Of a stretch of 64,000 bases of DNA, positions 24,201 to 36,529 are shown piece by piece. Numbering within the stretch: position 1 is the stretch's first letter; every line of letters begins with the position of its first letter. Below the pieces are notes generated by a model. The model searched no databases. It had not been told where the DNA came from and saw nothing but the letters and a program-made list of their open reading frames with translations. The position numbers were made by a program, and so were the translations under genes. The stretch comes from Ichthyophonus hoferi (taxonomy: Eukaryota; Opisthokonta; Ichthyosporea; Ichthyophonida; Ichthyophonidae), in the NCBI GenBank assembly GCA_002751075.1, contig NAOQ01000011.1, positions 32,788 to 96,787 of the forward strand, given 5' to 3'.

Positions 24201-26537
24201 CACACTGCCCCCTCATGTCTGTAGTAGACCGATTGCAGGTAGGTTAGATATAATAAAATGCCGTGCGATTGGTTAAGATAAGATAGGTTAAATTGTAGGA
24301 TATAGTAAATAGCAAGATAAAGGAAAGGAGAAATAAGTGGGGAAAGAGTTGTACACTAGAGAGTAACAAAAACAGGGTATAAGTAAGGTGTACAAAGTAT
24401 ACAAGCTATACATACACCAATAAGAACTGTGTATGGCAAGGTATATCACAGGGAATAATGGCGGTGAGAATTGATTTGTAATGGAATTATAAAAAGGCAA
24501 CTACAACCACATACATACTCTTTAAGGTCGGAAACTACCTTATATTTACACTGCTATGTAAGTTATATAAAGTATACATACATACATTAATAAGAACTAC
24601 ATGTGTATAGTAATGTGATGTATATAGTGGTGGTGGTAATTAATTGATAACAACTCAATGCAATATAATACAACCACACACACATATATATATACATACC
24701 CTCTAAGGTCAGCAACTAGCTTATACTGGCCGTCAGTTAGTACGTCAAAGATCTTGACAGTCCTGTCTGAGGAGGCTGTGGCTAGTTTCTTACCATAGTA
24801 GTCTAATTGCGCATCATGCTGTAATAGGAATAGGGAGCGGATAGAGTTAATATAGTAATATTTAACATAGAAAGAGGAAAGAGTACTGGTGGTAACCATT
24901 GTGTGCACATATAAGTATAATATAGGGGAAAAACAAGCTGATGTGTAGTTTGCTATGTAAATAGGTAAGTGGGAGAGATGTATATATGTAAGTCCTGTTG
25001 TAAAGCCATCAATGCATGATGGGTCAGACCTTGTGCATCTCCCAGTACATGTCATGTTATACATATCAAAATGAGAGTTAATATACCATTATAGTCTACT
25101 TAATCAATAAAAATAAACAATAAAGGATAGAGAGGAGAAGAACGTAGAATAGGGCCTATATATGTCCAGTACATACATATATAGTAATATAGTAACAAGA
25201 AACATGCAAACACACACTAAATTTGCTACAGCAATGATTGCAGTGAAAGTTGGACCTGGTGTTGGTGTTGGACAATTGAGGTGTAAATAAGTATGTATAG
25301 TAGTTGCTTTCACCACTCTCGTGTTATTCCATAATATTCAATTTAGCTCGATTCAATTTCATAAATGACACACTGACTTTCTAATCTATTGCGTCTCTCT
25401 GATTAGCTTCAGAATGGCAACCCAATTTTAAAATATTCAACTATTTCATGCTTTTACAAAGCATGATATATATTATGTTATAATACTAAAATGTTGGTGC
25501 TATAGGTGTATAAATGTCAAAAAGTTGGGTCTAGACTACATATATAAATATATATATATATATAGGATACAAGAATTATGAAAAGGATAAATATACTATA
25601 AATTTTGTATTTAAAAGTGTACATATGGTTGGATAGTAGACGGTTGTTGTTATGGGTGTGAGGAGAGGGGGAAGGAAAGGAATAAAAATAGAAGAATAAG
25701 GTAGAAGGCTACAGCAAGGAACTACAATATAGTTGAAAAAAAAAATTGAAAACATGGAGAAAGAAAGAACAAACAAATAAACGGGTGTACAGGTAAAAAA
25801 GCGTAAATGGAAAAGATATAGAACTATAGTATATGATACAATCCAACCTCACAGTTCTAGGTAGTGGATAGGTATAGTATATGATATAGTACAACCTCAG
25901 TCTTATTCTCAATTTGATCTACTTGGAAATTGTCATAGATGTACGTTTTAATATATCCTATAATCTTGACCGTTCACAATTTTTTGTTTACCAAATTGGC
26001 TTAAAAAAGGACTTTTCTCTATATAGTAATTAAACAAACATTATAACAATAATATGAAGAAAAAAAATATACTATCAAAGTCTGTAAAGATGTTGCTTCC
26101 TACACAAATATGTAAAAGGAGGAGATACTCCTGTAAGAAAAAATGAAAACTATAGAAAACTATACAGAATAATGGTATATAAGACCTGTAAAGTGAATAG
26201 GAACTTACGATCATGTCCTCATGCTGAGTGTTGACTGTTTGCTCCGCCGAAGCCTGTGAGATAAATACAGTTAGCCATTAATAGCATTAACAAGTTTTGG
26301 AAAAATAAATAAAAAAATATAAGACGCTGTCGCCCTATACATTTGAACGTGCCTGCTGGTACACCTTCTTTTATATTAAATACACAATAAACCTAAAGTG
26401 ATTATTGAGTCTTTCTTTACAAAGTAATCCAAAACATGCCAAGATGTCAGCAAGAAACAAAAACTAAATAAAAATATAAAATTAAACTTAAGCAATCATT
26501 TTTAAAAAAGTAATGTGGGTTCAGAAGCACGTACCAT
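20555..26537 (-). CDS. SEC13: SEC13, COPII coat and nuclear-pore WD40 protein
   Basis: Six-bladed WD40 propeller that pairs with Sec31 in the COPII vesicle coat and with a Nup145C/Nup96-type partner in the nuclear pore. Exons in gene order: 26537-26535, 26253-26209, 24818-24700, 24218-24067, 23880-23791, 23442-23348, 22870-22815, 22526-22388, 21603-21460, 20620-20555. All phases agree and give 302 residues, the family length. Diagnostic strings are [73 protein letters not shown] and [20 protein letters not shown]. The start is an ATG at 26537-26535 followed at once by GTACGT, joining to GCTTCG at 26253 (MASAEQTV). No in-frame ATG lies nearer, though another tiny first exon is possible. The donor after 23348 (GTTAGT) is unusual. 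Introns 8 and 9 each carry a family F repeat. LRRC57 diverges upstream. Confidence 0.93.
21019..21146 (+). repeat. Repeat family F, copy 1
   Basis: About 130 bases shared with 21841-21968 and 33374-33488: a TTTCTAGTAATAAGC-like core, then AAAGAATGAACTG, ending in CGCTTTGGTTCCAAC. It lies in the last SEC13 intron. A TA/TG microsatellite follows at about 21183-21220. Confidence 0.65.
21841..21968 (+). repeat. Repeat family F, copy 2
   Basis: Same orientation as copy 1, in the next SEC13 intron upstream in the gene. Core TTTCTAGTAATAAGCAAATA and end CGCTTTGACTCCAACAA are clear. Confidence 0.65.
23709..23778. repeat. AAT/TAA trinucleotide microsatellite
   Basis: Two AAT-type runs separated by a few other bases, in the SEC13 intron between exons 5 and 6. 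An apparent polyasparagine frame here is an artefact of this repeat. Confidence 0.7.
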
Positions 26538-27859
26538 CTTTTATAATAAATATACAATATAAAATCGGCTGCTGTAGTCCCTGTATAATAAAATCAATGC
26601 CAATACAGTAACTAAATGTCTATAGGAAAAAACTACAATATACTTCAGTTAGTTATTAATGATATGATCGGGAGATATCGGGTCGGGCCGAACCAAATTC
26701 TTGACTATTTTAGATAGATAAAACAAATATTTGTAAATGTGTATGAAAATTAATATAAAAATATATGCATGTCTATTAAAATTGAATTTATTTATTATAT
26801 ATTTATATAAAAATTATAATTATTAAGATATTATAATAATTTAAGTCTCTAATGAGTTTTTATTAGGTCAAAATGATATTCTTTGATTCGCGCATTTCTC
26901 TACGACTATATGGGTCATATTAAATCTTTCTAATCAGGACCATATAAATTTTTAAGAAAATAAAAATGAATTATAAAGAATATCATTTTAAAAATAAACA
27001 ATTTATTTTCATTATTTTATAAAGCGCGCGTATGTATCAAAATACATTGAAAGGGGCACGTTGCTAGGGTCATAATGTTAATCAGCCCTTTACCCACTCT
27101 ACGATCACAAAGATTAACCCTTATCACGTAAAATATGCGTTATAGCCACTACTTATTGGCTATTACAGGGTGGGGCAATTTCCGTCATTTTCAAGATAGA
27201 GCCATATTATCTTAGATATAAATTTACAATTAATGCTTTGTGGCTTTATATATATTATAATATTATTATTCATTTTTTTTTAGAGAATTATTTTGTTTTT
27301 GTGCAGCCAGCCGTATATCTATTGTTAGTTATTCACCGGTGTTGTGTAGATTACACTTATTGGATGGTTTTAGCGATTACTATTGTTGATCTTAATTGTA
27401 TATTTTAAGTGCCTTAACGTTTTATAATTATATATAATTACTAACTAATTGGGGTACTGGCTTTTTAATGAGCATAGGTATCTTAGCTATTCCTATAATT
27501 AAGCTTACAGATAAATCTTCTTGTATTTAATTCCTAATACTAACTCCTTTTATCCATTGGGCATAGCTAATGAATTACTTAACTTGATCATATATCATTT
27601 ATTGAAGCTCCGGTCTACTTTATTATTATATTATTATAATATTCTAGTTGTAATTATATTACTATATTACTATATTATTATTATTGTTATTAGTATGATT
27701 ATATTATATATACTATATTACTATATTACTATATTGTTAAACTAGTATACTGTTGTACGTTTTTATTATTATTATTAATATATTATATTATTTTCACGAG
27801 GTATAGCTGGCTGAAACCAGAGAGGTAAGCTTCAATCCAACGTCCCAACTTCTGCCATT
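26538..27859. promoter_or_regulatory. Shared upstream region of SEC13 and the LRRC57-like gene
   Basis: About 1.3 kb between divergent start codons. Very AT-rich, with a TTA/TAT-rich stretch at 27620-27790. No gene or window-wide repeat is visible. Shared regulation is inferred from the head-to-head arrangement only. Confidence 0.45.
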
Positions 27860-30800
27860 ATGGGAAACGAGCTAGATAGACGGTTAGAACGAACCGCACA
27901 AACAGGCGTGTTTGCGTTTGTTGGCCAAGGAAAGAAAAAGGTTTGTAAGCAAGGAGGTAGGGATGGGTGGTCTATATAAGGTGTGGGTGTGAGGTATGTA
28001 TATAAGCAGATAGGTAGACAGATAAGACCTATCAACCTGTATACTTACTTACCCATTTATCTATTTACTTGCCTATCTATTTATTTACTTACCAATCTAT
28101 CTACTTGTTTCCAAAGTGGTATCTTGTCTCTCAAACAAGTGACAGTGTCCATGTCATATAGAAGTACACTGAGGGATACCCACAAATAATATATATATCA
28201 CAGATGCAGGGGAAATAATTGAAATATTCCAATTGAACAACTACGTAGTTTTTCCATTGTATATAGAGTGATTGATTGCAAAGATCAAAGATTAGCGGTT
28301 GATCTAATTATATCAACGCTTAGGTCAAAATTATATTTGACCAACAATGGCCTTGATCAATAAATTAATCTCGCTATTATCATTCAAATTACAAAAGGTC
28401 GTTTCCAGACCTAACAACTCTTGTAATCAATTGTTACTAGAGTCGGTCACTATGAATCAATAAGCTGTTGGTAATTAATCAGCAATCAAAGGAGTGCCTA
28501 TGAAAACTCTCACTGGTGAGGGTATGATTCATAAGAAATATCTGAATAAAATAAAGACACTTAATTCCTTAAAAACTCTCGGGTTTAGTTGTTAGATTAA
28601 TTAGACGTTTACTCACACAAACCAATAGATCCATAGTAACGTTACCATTAATGTAAAATAACCGCTAAGTGTGAAGGAGATATTGTTTATCCACCCTATA
28701 CCTTAGGCTAGCACTACTATTTTTGATTACATACATACATATACATATATATATGTATATGTAAAGTTGTATGTGATCCTGTTCTACAGTAATACACATA
28801 TCAGCCTCTTTTATCTTTCCCCGTAATATTACTTCTTTCTATTGTTTGGTATTTTAATATATACCCTCTATCCTCTATCTACCCTCGCCTCACTTACCAT
28901 TTAACTTTTCTCTGTAGATTCCTGAGGAGCTATGGAATACTAAAGACAAGCTACGAACCCTCGACCTATCGGGCAATAGACTCACAAACCTGCCTGATAA
29001 ATTTTGTCAGTTTGTTAATCTCAGAAATCTGTCGCTTAGTAACTGTACCTTAGGTATGTATGTATGTATATCCAGTCGTTTACTAGTACTATTACTATGA
29101 TTACCATGGCTCTCATGATCGGGACTGTGCATTTTATCCACTCTTATATTGTCAAGCCTATACCACTGGGAGGATCCTGGCTGTAGTTGATCTATGAACA
29201 TCAGATAGAGTTTGCTAAACATTACCATATGTGTACAGTTTTCAGATACAGCAATACAGATACATATAATCTCTTTTATCTATAGGGCTTACTATAGTCT
29301 ATCACTAGAAACTAGACCTCTCTCTGTCCTGCCCTACTTATTGCTTCTTGAGGTATCCTATTGGTCAGAAATAGGTAGAGACCGGTTATTGGTTATTATA
29401 TGACTGTGAGAGCACTGGTATTGCCTGGTTCAGTCTTGGTTGATCATCTTGGATTGGCATTTATCACCAATCTGGGATGCCTTCTAATTGACAGGTTTAG
29501 GTTGTGCTAACTGGGTTTTGTTAGACTTTGTATGTATATAATAGTAATGAGAATAGTCATGATAATAGTAATGGTAATGGCGACAATAATAATCATGATA
29601 ATAGCAATAGTAATCGTAATCTTAATAGTAATAATAATAGTAATGATAATGGTAATAATAATAATGATAGCAATAGCAATTTCTAAGAAACTTAAATGAT
29701 CATAGCTATATAAATGAATGTCTAAATTATTTATTTATTTATTTTTTTAACACTACGCACGTCCCAAAGAGTATTGTAATGTTGAAGGCCTATCTATCAC
29801 AGATATTATATGATATATCTACAAAAGGTGGCAGAGATATTTATTGTACTGCTGGTGGCGTCTATATCTATATCATTGTTACCTTTTTCATCACTTTAAG
29901 TCAGAAAAATTTCAATACTGCCTTTACCCTTTTCAGTTATCTCTACTCAAAGTGAGTGCATACAAAGAGATAGATCAACACTATATAATACTATATGATA
30001 CTGTACAATGCTATGCAAGAACCCATAATACTAGGGTATGTATACAGATAAAAAATGAATACTACATAATACTGTATAATAAGATACAGTAACACAAGAC
30101 TAGTGAGTGTATAAATAGAGATATTTCGTATATATGCATGTTTGTTTAGCTATATCGTATCAATTTATGTTCTACGATACTATACTCTAGCAATGTCCTT
30201 AAACTGTTTTATAATATTATTTATATGTGTTAAAGCGGTAAAATGTAAATATGAACATAACTTGCCCTATATTTATTTTAAGCCGTTGCTCTGGTAATGA
30301 CGCATGCCAGGTGGCGGACTATAGTGTAAACTGAACTGGAAACCTCGTCCCAATCACACAGTGCTTAATTCATACCATTTTAAACAATTGTTATGCAGTA
30401 AGATTGAATTTGGATTAAACAGTATACCCAATATAATATGGTATGCAGGAGTTGATCTCAATCTCAATCTGAATCATTAATTGCCACGTAGGTTTGATAG
30501 ATAATTTCTATTGTTGATTAATAACAGATAATAAATAAATAGAATATAAGTTATATTTTAATATAAATAAATACGGAATCATTGTAACATATTATACAGG
30601 TTCCAATAATTACCGCTCTATATACTATATGAGCATAATTATTACAACATATACAAACTCGCTTAGACACCATCTCATACCAATTTATACTATACCACAC
30701 TATACTCCACAATAACCTACTCTGATAAACCCTTGAACTGTTGTATATTATTATTTATAAACCCTATACTACACTATCCTATACTGCTCTAACTACGCTA

Positions 30801-32922
30801 GGCTACACTACACTATACTATACTGCACTACACTTATTATTGTCATTATCCTATCCCAACAGTTTGTCTACCTGATGGCATAGGAGACCTTGTCAAACTA
30901 GAAACGCTCGCCCTGAACAACAACCGATTAAAAGCATTACCACCATCATTTTCCAAGTTAATCAACCTGAAAAAACTTGATCTAAGTGATAATGAGTTTG
31001 CAGTTTTCCCTGTAGAGATATGCTGTCTGATAAAACTAGATGTTTTGGCTCTGTCAAAGAACAAATTAAAGTAAGTATACTGGTATTACTCTGTATTATA
31101 TAATATTATATAATATTGTATAATATTGTATAGTATTATATAGTGCTTATATTTATATTTTATTTTTCTCTTGTCAGAATAAGGCAAGTCTTTGCTAACA
31201 AGTAGCATTCATATTTGTATCTAGTTTTGAAAAGGTAATTATATAGAACTGGAAAGGAGTTAGTATGCCTAAACTATGATACACTGTACTACACTATACT
31301 ATGCAGTTGACGGTATACCTTACTGTGTATTCTGCCTGTGTGTTATTTCTAACGTCATCATTCTCGTTTTTCCCGACTATTCCTTTGCATGCATACTCTT
31401 GCACATGCATACATACATACATGCGATTAATTACAAGCTAATCTGGATTAGTGACCAGGTAATAGTGCTGACTTTATAATGGCTACACAGGGACCTTAGT
31501 GAAGACATAGTCAATCTCAAAGCAGTGACACATATAGATCTGAACAATAATCAGTTGACACTAATACACCCTGCTGTGGCTGACCTTACACGACTCAAGG
31601 TATAGGAACTATACTAAAGAAAGAGTTGTATAATGCAATATACGATACAGTATAAGATATATATTTTATTATATTATAATATTATGTAGTACTATGTTCT
31701 ACTACTTCTTGCAACTCGAGAGCTTTCTCCCAATCTATTTGTTAAAATATGTATTGTCGTAAGATTATTCGTTTTTATATACATTTTATCATAACTATCG
31801 AGAGTATATTGGTGGTCACCTATTAGAAAGAATACCAGCTAAAATACCAGTGCTAATAGTGAGTAAGATTTGTATAAAAAACCACACCAATGAGTTAAAA
31901 GACTATAATTACATGGATGATATTATTGGTTATATTATATTTGGTGTAATATAATTGGAAGAAAAGTTGTAAACACCACGATCAATGGATGTGATTGGAG
32001 GAAAGGAGAAGGGTGGCAATGGGAATCATATAAGACTAATTCTATCCTATCCAGCACATACTTACTATCATACTACCATATAGGTACTCAAGGTACAAAA
32101 CAACAAAATCACACTGTCTGGCCTACCGGATGTGTTATTTACACTATCACCAGTGCACTCCTTGGATCTGCAAGGCAATCCAGTGGCACCAGATGAGCTC
32201 AGTCGACATCCACCGTATGAGAAGGTATAGGGACATTTGACATGATGTTATATTGTCTGCTATATACACGTTAGTATATATAGAGTCAAAAGATGGTGAA
32301 GTGTTGTGTATATACATATGGTGGTTTTTTTATTGTATTGTCTTTGAGTGCTTGAGTGCCTGCATATATGTAGTAGGTATGCATCTATGCTAGGTAGATA
32401 GGGAGATAGGGAGGTTTGTATGTTTGTTTGAATATATTTATTTGTGTATGTATGCATGTATGTAAATATATATATATATATATATATATACGTACGTATT
32501 GTATATATGTGTGTGCATATGTATAAATGCATGTATGATAGGATGACAGTATGGATGATAGTATGTATTTACGTATGTATGCTTCATATGATTCCTATTG
32601 TTGCCCTGCCCCTCTCCCTACCTCTCATCATATATTTATTTGGTTTTTTAGTGTAAAACTATCATGGTAAGGGCAGATAGGCATATGATGTTGTGTATGT
32701 ATTATTTACTAAGGCGAGACAAAGACAAGTTATTCATTTTTCTTTGTGCGGAAGGTATGCTGAAGGAATATATGGTGTAATTAATGGGAATATATATATT
32801 ATATTGTTACCAAATATATCTGTGCGTTTCTAACTAACAACTCGCTCTGCACAAATGTATACACACACACATATATATAGTATTTGGAGAGATATACTGC
32901 AAACCAGAAACGTCTTGGTTAA
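27860..32922 (+). CDS. LRRC57: LRRC57-like leucine-rich-repeat protein
   Basis: Small leucine-rich-repeat protein matching animal LRRC57, whose molecular role is poorly known. Exons: 27860-27940, 28918-29053, 30863-31070, 31491-31599, 32084-32224, 32881-32922. Phases agree and give 238 residues; human LRRC57 has 239. The N-terminus MGNELDRRLERTAQTGVF matches the family's MGN...TAQKTGVF, including Gly2, a candidate N-myristoylation site. About seven repeats of the LxxLxLSxNxLxxLP type follow (LRTLDLSGNRLTNLP, LETLALNNNRLKALP, LKKLDLSDNEFAVFP, HSLDLQGNPV). The tail YEKYLERYTANQKRLG matches the family's YDKYMERFTATKKKF. Intron 1 carries an inverted repeat A, intron 2 a family C copy and a microsatellite. 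Membrane attachment is inferred from Gly2. Confidence 0.92.
28283..28675 (-). repeat. Repeat family A, copy 2 (inverted)
   Basis: Reverse-complement match to 6127-6565 and 33648-34065, including the central CTCACTGGTGAGGG hairpin and the AATAACCGCTAA end. It lies in intron 1 of the LRRC57-like gene. Confidence 0.75.
29536..29690 (+). repeat. ATAGTAATG-type microsatellite
   Basis: Imperfect array of AATAGTAATGATAATGGTAA-like sequence in intron 2 of the LRRC57-like gene. Confidence 0.7.
30262..30605 (+). repeat. Repeat family C, copy 3
   Basis: Direct match to 12290-12620 (GCCCTATATTTATTTTAAGC, ATATGGTATGCAGGA, CGGAATCATTGTAACAT). It lies in intron 2 of the LRRC57-like gene. Confidence 0.75.
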
Positions 32923-33373
32923 ACGAACGCCTGAATGCACTACACAGTGGGAAAGAGAAACTTTGCATTGTTAGTTATTGTACTGTACTATACTGTAAAA
33001 TAATAACCATGTTATACTATACTATAGTATGCTATGCTATAAAATTATGTTCAAAGCTGTTGTGTTTTTGTTAAATTTTATTTAGTGTTTAGAACCCTCT
33101 TCTTTCAGATTGAACAGCTTGTGTGTCCTTTATTATTGTATGACGTCTTGCATTCATGTTTCTTTTGCTCAAAAGCCAGCTTTTATGAGATTCTTCCTGG
33201 TAGAATATTAACCAATAAGCCTAGCTTCAAGGTCCTAATCGGCGCTAAAAACGTCTGGTCTATTGAATCCAAAAAATAGACTAATTTGATTGGCTGAGGT
33301 AATTGCTCTGAGTTATTTTATGAGTTGTTTGAATTGTCAACATTGTAGAGCCAAGCTCTAAACCGGTAAGATT
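32923..33373. other. 3' flank of the LRRC57-like gene
   Basis: Likely 3' untranslated sequence, then intergenic DNA. The 64-codon open frame at 33085-33279 has no recognisable relative and is not called. Confidence 0.35.
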
Positions 33374-33488
33374 ATTGACAAAAACTCTTAATTAAACTTA
33401 ACTAGGAAGAGACGTTTTTAATCTATAGTAATAACCGAATATGATAAGAGTAAATAAAAGAATGAGCTGTGAAAGTGCAGTGAATGGG
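33374..33488 (+). repeat. Repeat family F, copy 3
   Basis: Diverged copy of the repeat in the SEC13 introns (TAGTAATAACCGAATATGAT, then AAAGAATGAGCTGTGAAAGT). Confidence 0.55.
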
Positions 33489-33647
33489 ACGATCATGAAA
33501 ATTTTGGACAAATTATAACTATATTATGTATTATTATTTACTGTGTTTTGTATACAATCATTGATTGCTCGCTGTATTTCCGTTTTAAAAGCAAGAAATA
33601 TACCATTGTTATTCCAGAAGGGATGGTCAATGTTAAGTTACAAATAA

Positions 33648-34065
33648 CTAGATAGAAGAAAATAAATATAGCAGCGGTTATTTTGTATCAATAGTAAATT
33701 TACTATGAATTTATTGGTTTGTGTAATTGAATATCTAGTTAAGCTAGCAATTAATTCCAATAGCTTTTAAGAAATTAAGTATCTTTATTTTATTCAGATA
33801 TTTCTTATGAATCACTCCTTCACCAGTGAGGGTTTTCATCAGTACCTCTGATTGATTACTGATTAATTATCATCAGCTTATTGATTCATAGTGACTGATT
33901 CTAGTATTAATTGACTAAAATATTTGTTAGGTCTGGAATTATCCTCTTGTGTTTTAAATGATAATGGTGGGATTGATTTATTGGTCAAGGTCATAGTTGA
34001 TGAAATATGATTTGGATCTAAGTGTTGATATAATTGGATCAACAGCTAGTCTATGATCTTTTCAC
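33648..34065 (+). repeat. Repeat family A, copy 3
   Basis: Direct match to 6127-6565, with AGCGGTTATTTTGTATCAAT at the left and TTGGATCAACAGCTAGTCT at the right. Confidence 0.75.
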
Positions 34066-34482
34066 CTAATCAGAATATAGCTATAACTTAACATCCAACA
34101 GTTTCAGCTCTTGAAATGAGTACTGTATATTAAGACACAATTTACTGTAAGGTATACAAAATAGAAAAGAGAAAAAGAATATATATACTTTATTAATAAA
34201 TCTAATAACTGAGAGATAGTCACATGAATAGTCTGAAGATGATTTTAGTGTAAGATAATATAAGATAATATAATGTAATGTAGTATAACATAATATAACT
34301 TGGTATATTACAGTCATTTTTTTCATTTATAGTGTACTTTCATAGCAAATTAAGTTAGAGTGGGTATTAATATTTGTAACAAAGTCCAAGGGCACGTCCT
34401 GGTAATCCTGATTAATGGTTTAAATATCAATTAAATATAATTGCATTTAAATTTCCTTATAGGTTTTTGTTGCAATCAGGTC

Positions 34483-35010
34483 TCTGTCTTGCATGACTTT
34501 AGATGTTAATGTATAATCTATAGTAAGATAATTCATCATCCTGTTATTTTATGCTTATTTGGAATTCTCAGTAGATACTACAGAATTGCGTAACAATTTA
34601 TTATTCGCTGAGCCAACCTCTGCAAAACCCAATCATATAGGTGTATGCTCATATTGAAACTTAATCACATGGTTTGTACGCAATATCTTTTAGCAAATCT
34701 CCCATTTTTGACACCTATAAATATATGCAAAACGATAACTACTGCAGCTACCATGTACCCCAGTAGGATATGTTAGTGACCTAGTATAATGTCTTTGCAC
34801 TGGTTGCAATCATATATAAATGCAAATACAGTAACTCCCATAAGAGGACAACTCCACAGACTGCTAAGGCAGCAAAAGAACTATGTTAAGAACTGGTTCC
34901 TAATAAACTAAATTGAAATACTCTGCAGCACCTAGAAAAAGCATACATGTAGGAATCAAAAACTAATTGGAGACCCCGAGCTGGTGAACAAGACACTTGA
35001 ATTACCACAG
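34483..35010 (+). repeat. Repeat family B, copy 2
   Basis: Direct match to 10880-11395 over about 520 bases. An insertion-like difference of roughly 25 bases lies near 34645. No protein is recognisable. Confidence 0.7.
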
Positions 35011-35039
35011 ATTCGTGTGATGTTTTTTCTATGACACCT

Positions 35040-35770
35040 GGACTAAAGGATTCTCAAATAGTGAGATCTATAAATACAGAGGATACTAGCAAGATGTAAT
35101 ACTGAATACACTAGACCCTTAAGTAGTAATAACCAAGAACGGTAAATAATCTTCAGTGTAGATGTTACTATGTGAGGTCTGCAAGGCTTAATAAAGGTAA
35201 TCAGCTAGATCAAAGTAAGCACAGTGCATGGGATTGTCAAAAACCTAACAAACGTTTTATTTTTCGGATTGGTTTACATATGCAATTTAGGTTCATGCTA
35301 TATATAACATCACATTCACATATAACCACTAGCATGCTTAATTAGAGGTATATATATATATTAGGCTTCTCTTTGTAATCTGACAAGAAGTGCCACAAAT
35401 TGATAATCCAATTAGGCAATTGCAGGTAATTCTGATTGGGTCCGTTGCTTACAATTATATCGATTAGGTCAATTAGTCGTAGAGGCTGACTACCAATGAG
35501 AATGTAAGAAATTTGGTGCAGATATGTGATGGGTAGAAGAATGCCCAAAATTATAGTAATTGATAAAAGGTGTTTTTCATTTTAAATATGCTATAGAAAT
35601 AACTAGGTAAGAATCATCATTGATCACTAAAGTGGTCTTAGATAATGATATCCCAAGTACCCTGGATATAGACATTTAAAGAGCACTTGCAAGATATGAT
35701 ACAGAATGTATTAGACCCTTGGGTAATAAGACCCAAAGATAATAAATAATATCCAGCGTATGTGTTGTAT
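35040..35770 (+). repeat. Pair of direct repeats, about 600 bases apart
   Basis: Bases 35080-35168 and 35681-35767 are similar (GCAAGAT, then TAGACCCTT, then GGTAAATAATCTTCAG versus GATAAATAATATCCAG). The 510 bases between them hold no recognised protein. The pair could be the ends of a short element or a simple duplication. Confidence 0.4.
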
Positions 35771-36044
35771 ATGTAGTTATTGACAGTAGAGATAACTATA
35801 TAAAAATTACCATTGATGATTGCTATGATTCTTTAAGAGTACGTTTTTGTTTCTAGAACATTATATGGACCAACAGACGATAGTCCACTTATATAATGCC
35901 CATAGGTATACATATTATAACAAGGATCACATCATTGAACTACTAACCCTATTAGATTATATGTTAATCTGGTATCGATTATTAATTATTTGTAAATGTT
36001 TCGCTGGGTTAGCATTGGAAATAGTTAATTAATCCAATTTTTCC
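35771..36044. other. Intergenic, nothing recognised
   Basis: AT-rich sequence between repeats, with no supported feature. Confidence 0.3.
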
Positions 36045-36386
36045 TCAAGGCTTGGTTAAAGTGGTAGGGATCCTATACCTTATATAAAGCGTGTATGCAG
36101 ACTCTCTAGGCAACTGACTGTAGTAATGATACTCCTGCTCTAATACAGAAGGAATCGACGCTTTAATGTGTTTAGGTGCTATTGTAGATATTGCACAATG
36201 AGAACGATCAGTAATAGATACTATATTGTAATGCAAATAATAACTATTATTACTATTTAATGTTAGTAAACACTTCTCTGATCCCTGGAGGGGAGAGAGA
36301 TCTGGGCTCTGATTATTGTACTCAAGTGATATTGGTAGAATAGAGATTACAATAAAGATACAATAATTATGAAATATAGGACACAT
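36045..36386 (-). repeat. Repeat family D, inverted copy with an open frame
   Basis: The minus strand is open for 113 codons. Its middle, with NSNNSYYL and later STIAPK, matches the peptide from the plus-strand copy at 37128-37445 (NSNNSYYL, STIAPK). The DNA of the two stretches is likewise similar. No known protein family was recognised. Confidence 0.5.
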
Positions 36387-36529
36387 ATTTTTTGATCATT
36401 AAGATAAAGTAAGAAATCCAAAGGTTTGTTTTATAATGGTTGAGACGTCATTACCCGTGTTTATTATTAGTTGTTTCTGTTCCTTTTATCCTTTCTGCAA
36501 TATCTGTTTATTGTAGGAGTCAATCATAG

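Noticed and set aside
33085-33279. 64-codon frame after LRRC57
   Set aside because: No recognisable relative, no splice context, and length within chance for this region.
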